Both the position numbers and the translations under genes were made by a program. 64,000 nt of DNA from Pseudomonadota bacterium (lineage in GTDB: Bacteria > Pseudomonadota > Alphaproteobacteria > Sphingomonadales > Govanellaceae): the NCBI GenBank assembly GCA_003577275.1, contig QEVO01000004.1:186001-250000 (forward strand), given 5' to 3'. The notes beneath the pieces were generated by a model, which did not search any database, was not told where the DNA came from, and worked only from the letters and a program-made list of their open reading frames with translations. Of the stretch, positions 60,904-64,000 are shown piece by piece. How positions within the stretch are numbered: position 1 is the first letter of the stretch; the number at the start of each line of letters is the position of its first letter.

Positions 60904-63900
60904 CGCAAGCCGTCGACATCGCCGCCGCGTCGGGACGACTGACGCTCTCCGGCGCGCCGGAGGGATTTGACGCCGAGGTCTTGGTTGATCTTGCCCGTTC
61001 TCGGCCGCAGGCGCCGGTGCTGCACGTCGCCCGCGACGACGGCCGGTTGGCGGCGCTTGCCGCGCTGGTGCGCTTTTTTGCCCCCGACATCGAGCTGATC
61101 CGCCTGCCGGCGTGGGACTGCCTGCCTTATGACCGGGTGTCGCCGCACGCCGACATCGCCGCCTTGCGCGCCCGCACCCTGTCGCGCCTGGCCGCCGAGC
61201 CGACGCCATCGCGGCCGCGCATCGTGCTGACCACCGTCAACGCCGTGGCGCAGCGGGTGCCGCTGCCCGGCGTCGTGGCCGCCGCCGCCATGACCTTGAA
61301 AAAGCGGGCGAGCCTGGATGCCGAAGCGTTGCAGCGCTTCCTGGTGGACAACGGCTACAGCCGCGCCGGCACGGTGATGGAGCCCGGCGAATTCGCAGTT
61401 CGTGGCGGCATCATCGATATCTTTCCCGCCGGCAGCCGCGAGCCGGTGCGGCTTGATCTGTTCGGCGACGAGATCGACGCCATCCGCCGCTTCGACCCCT
61501 TAAGCCAGCGGAGCGGCGACCACCTGCGCGAGATCGTGCTGGTGCCGGCGGGCGAGGTGCCGATGACCGCCGAGGCGATTCGCCGCTTCCGCAGCGGTTA
61601 TGTGGCCACCTTCGGCCCCGTCACTGCCGCCGATCCCTTGTATGAGGCGGTCAGCGAAGGCCGCAAGCACGCCGGCATGGAGCATTGGCTGCCCTTGTTT
61701 CATGAACGGCTGGCCAGCGTGTTCGAGTATGTGCCGCAGGCGCTTATCTCCCTTGATCCGCTGGCCGAGGATGCGCTGGCGGAGCGGCTTGCCACCATCG
61801 CCGACCATTATCGCGCCCGCCTGGAGCAGGCCGGCATCGATGCCAAGGCCGGCGTTACGCCCTATAAGCCGTTGCCGCCCGAGGCGCTCTATCTGACCGC
61901 CGACGAGTGGCGATCGGCGATCGCCTGCCGCGACGTGCGCCAGTTTGCCGTCTTTCACGGACCGGAAGACGCCCGGGCAGTGGATTTGGCGGCGCGTCCG
62001 GGCCGCGATTTCGCGCCCGAGCGCAACGATCCCGCGGCCAACGTTTATGATGCCTTGCGCGCGCATGCCAAAACGCTGCACCAGGGCGGCAAGCGGGTGA
62101 TCGTCGCCGCCTACAGCGAGGGCGCGCGCGACCGCTTAAGCGCCGTGCTCGCCGATCATGGCATGTCCGACGTTCGCGCCGTTGAGCGCTGGAGCGAGGT
62201 CGGCGCGTTGCCGCCGCACACCCTCGGCCTGGTGGTGTTGGCGTTGGAGCATGGCTTCGAGGCCGCCGATCACGCCGTCATCACCGAGCAGGATTTATTG
62301 GGCGACCGGCTGGTTCGAAAAGCGCGCCGCCAGCGTCGGGCCGAGCAATACCTGACCGAGGCGTCGGCCCTGGGCGTCGGCGACTTCGTGGTGCATGTGG
62401 ATCACGGCATCGGCCGCTTCGAGGGCTTGCAGGCGATCGAGGTCATGGGCGCGCCCCATGATTGCGTCATGCTCGCTTACGATGGCGGCGACAAGCTTTA
62501 CGTGCCGGTGGAAAACATCGAGGTCTTGAGCCGCTACGGCTCCGACGAAACGGAAGTGGCGCTCGACAAGCTCGGCGGCGTCGCCTGGCAAAACCGCAAG
62601 GCGCGGCTGAAGAAGCGCATCCGCGAAATGGCCGATGAGCTCATCCGCCTGGCCGCCGAGCGCGAGTTGAAACAGGCCGACATGGTGGAGCCGCCGCACG
62701 GTCTTTATGATGAATTCTGCGCTCGATTCCCTTATGCCGAAACCGAGGATCAGTTGCGCGCCATCGCCGACGTGCTTGATGATCTATCGAGCGGCCGGCC
62801 CATGGACCGGCTGATTTGCGGCGATGTCGGCTTCGGCAAGACCGAAGTGGCGTTACGCGCCGCCTTTGTCGCCGCCTTGTCCGGCCATCAGGTGGCGGTG
62901 GTGGTGCCGACCACGCTGCTGGCCCGCCAGCATTATAAAACCTTCTGCGAACGCTTCCGCGGCTTGCCGGTGCGCATCGGCCAGTTGTCGCGGCTGGTGG
63001 CTGACAAAGACATGAAACAGACGCGGGACGAACTGGCCGCCGGCAAGATCGATATCGTCATCGGCACCCACGCGCTCCTCGGCAAAAACATCGCTTTTAG
63101 AACCCTGGGTCTCCTCATCATCGACGAGGAACAGCACTTCGGCGTCGCCCACAAGGAGCGCTTGAAGCAACTGAAGGCCAATGTTCACGTGCTGACGCTG
63201 ACCGCGACCCCCATTCCGCGCACGCTGCAGATGGCGCTCTCCGGCTTGAAGGGCATGAGCATCATCGCCACGCCGCCGGTGGACCGGCTGGCGGTGCGTA
63301 CCTTCGTGTTGCCCATGGATAGCCTGATCGTGCGCGAGGCGCTGTTGCGCGAACACTATCGCGGCGGCCAGAGTTTTTATGTCTGCCCGCGCATCGCCGA
63401 TCTTTCTGACGTGGCGGCCTTCATTCGCGACACCGTGCCTGAAGTAAAGGTCACCATGGCCCACGGCCAGATGGCCGCCGGCGAAATCGACCGCGTGATG
63501 AACGCCTTCTACGATGGCCAGTACGATGTCTTGCTGTCGACCTCCATCGTCGAATCGGGGCTCGACATTCCCACCGCCAACACGCTCATCGTCCATCGCG
63601 CCGACATGTTCGGCTTGGCGCAGCTTTATCAGTTACGCGGCCGCGTCGGCCGCTCCAAGCTGCGCGCCTATGCCTATTTGACCTTGCCGCCCAACCGCAC
63701 GCTCACCGTCAACGCCGAAAAACGGCTGGAGGTGTTGCAGACCTTGGATACCCTGGGCGCGGGCTTCACGCTGGCGAGCCACGACCTTGACATTCGCGGC
63801 GCCGGCAATCTTTTGGGCGATGAACAATCGGGCCACATTCGCGAAGTGGGCCTGGAGCTTTACCAGCAGATGCTGGAAGAAGCGGTGGCGGAAGCCAAAT

Positions 63901-64000
63901 CCGGCGGCATGGCCGAGGCGGACGGCCACTGGTCGCCGCAGATCGGCATCGGCGCCAGCGTGCTCATTCCGGAAGGATACGTCGGCGATCTTTCGGTTCG
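60900..64000 (+). CDS. mfd: Transcription-repair coupling factor Mfd (partial, 3' end outside window)
   Basis: Open from GTG 60900 to the window edge, about 1,033 residues of roughly 1,150. UvrB-like N-terminal domain: LPAWDCLPYDRVSPHADI. RNA-polymerase-interacting domain: GDFVVHVDHGIGRFEGL. Translocase core: Walker A GDVGFGKTEVALRAAF, DEEQHFGVAHKERL, TATPIPRTLQMAL and QLRGRVGRS. It removes RNA polymerase stalled at lesions and recruits the UvrABC repair enzymes. It is translationally coupled to sdhE through GTGA. The window cuts the C-terminal domain. Confidence 0.96.
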   Translation, partial: MTQAVDIAAASGRLTLSGAPEGFDAEVLVDLARSRPQAPVLHVARDDGRLAALAALVRFFAPDIELIRLPAWDCLPYDRVSPHADIAALRARTLSRLAAEPTPSRPRIVLTTVNAVAQRVPLPGVVAAAAMTLKKRASLDAEALQRFLVDNGYSRAGTVMEPGEFAVRGGIIDIFPAGSREPVRLDLFGDEIDAIRRFDPLSQRSGDHLREIVLVPAGEVPMTAEAIRRFRSGYVATFGPVTAADPLYEAVSEGRKHAGMEHWLPLFHERLASVFEYVPQALISLDPLAEDALAERLATIADHYRARLEQAGIDAKAGVTPYKPLPPEALYLTADEWRSAIACRDVRQFAVFHGPEDARAVDLAARPGRDFAPERNDPAANVYDALRAHAKTLHQGGKRVIVAAYSEGARDRLSAVLADHGMSDVRAVERWSEVGALPPHTLGLVVLALEHGFEAADHAVITEQDLLGDRLVRKARRQRRAEQYLTEASALGVGDFVVHVDHGIGRFEGLQAIEVMGAPHDCVMLAYDGGDKLYVPVENIEVLSRYGSDETEVALDKLGGVAWQNRKARLKKRIREMADELIRLAAERELKQADMVEPPHGLYDEFCARFPYAETEDQLRAIADVLDDLSSGRPMDRLICGDVGFGKTEVALRAAFVAALSGHQVAVVVPTTLLARQHYKTFCERFRGLPVRIGQLSRLVADKDMKQTRDELAAGKIDIVIGTHALLGKNIAFRTLGLLIIDEEQHFGVAHKERLKQLKANVHVLTLTATPIPRTLQMALSGLKGMSIIATPPVDRLAVRTFVLPMDSLIVREALLREHYRGGQSFYVCPRIADLSDVAAFIRDTVPEVKVTMAHGQMAAGEIDRVMNAFYDGQYDVLLSTSIVESGLDIPTANTLIVHRADMFGLAQLYQLRGRVGRSKLRAYAYLTLPPNRTLTVNAEKRLEVLQTLDTLGAGFTLASHDLDIRGAGNLLGDEQSGHIREVGLELYQQMLEEAVAEAKSGGMAEADGHWSPQIGIGASVLIPEGYVGDLSV

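Overview
The window looks like chromosomal DNA of a free-living, GC-rich alphaproteobacterium, probably Rhodospirillales-like. The evidence is a CpdR-type cell-cycle regulator beside an N-formylglutamate amidohydrolase-like gene, an NDUFS4-like complex I accessory subunit, the DUF502-recG-sdhE-mfd neighbourhood, a Caulobacter-type sphingolipid locus, and short RNAs rich in CCTCC motifs. Three tRNA genes are present (Val-GAC, Arg-UCU, Pro-UGG), all on the minus strand. No rRNA, CRISPR array or intact transposon was seen. No species can be named from the sequence alone.

Layout. 1-4081: a more AT-rich stretch with a DUF885 peptidase-like gene, a cyclophilin, and a divergent amino-acid racemase/Lrp-regulator pair. 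It ends at a tyrosine-recombinase remnant beside tRNA-Val, probably the edge of a decayed island. 4250-17660: core genes: cpdR, amidohydrolase, MFS carrier, quinone oxidoreductase, typA, a DAO-family flavoenzyme, a hisN-like phosphatase, an HD-GYP protein, a hydrolase, a peroxiredoxin/trxB pair and a LysR regulator. A candidate MmgR/suhB-like sRNA lies at 5730-5826. 17660-23540: a second AT-richer accessory block. It holds a strong new sRNA candidate with three exposed CCTCC motifs and three ankyrin-type genes (one frameshifted). A dps gene carrying a perfect PerR-type operator sits among them. 23550-31450: zur-znuC-znuB, hisI, a hybrid histidine kinase convergent with a NarL-type regulator, then housekeeping genes and two tRNAs.

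31780-34720 is a readable nitric-oxide response circuit. qNOR (norB) has two tandem NsrR-type operators over its promoter, and nsrR itself has a perfect 11-1-11 palindrome upstream. Convergent with it is a 1.2-kb-codon (about 1,190-residue) flavoprotein that fuses a GltD-like module to a PyrK/FNR-like module, as in NfnAB but in one chain. Two related palindromic repeats flank this gene, and one of them sits inside a 140-bp MITE.

43850-57800 is an apparently complete locus for making, decorating and exporting an anionic sphingolipid. It encodes a fatty acyl-AMP ligase, a dedicated ACP, serine palmitoyltransferase, a CerR-like reductase and a bCerS-like acyltransferase. It also encodes a ceramide-kinase-like protein translationally coupled to a Tam41-like cytidylyltransferase, a second NTP transferase and a membrane hydroxylase. 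A MOP-type flippase and an LptF/LptG pair are embedded in it. The kinase-Tam41 pair suggests a CDP-ceramide-type intermediate, and the LptFG pair suggests a possible dedicated exporter. This is the most interesting multi-gene system in the window. The window ends inside mfd.
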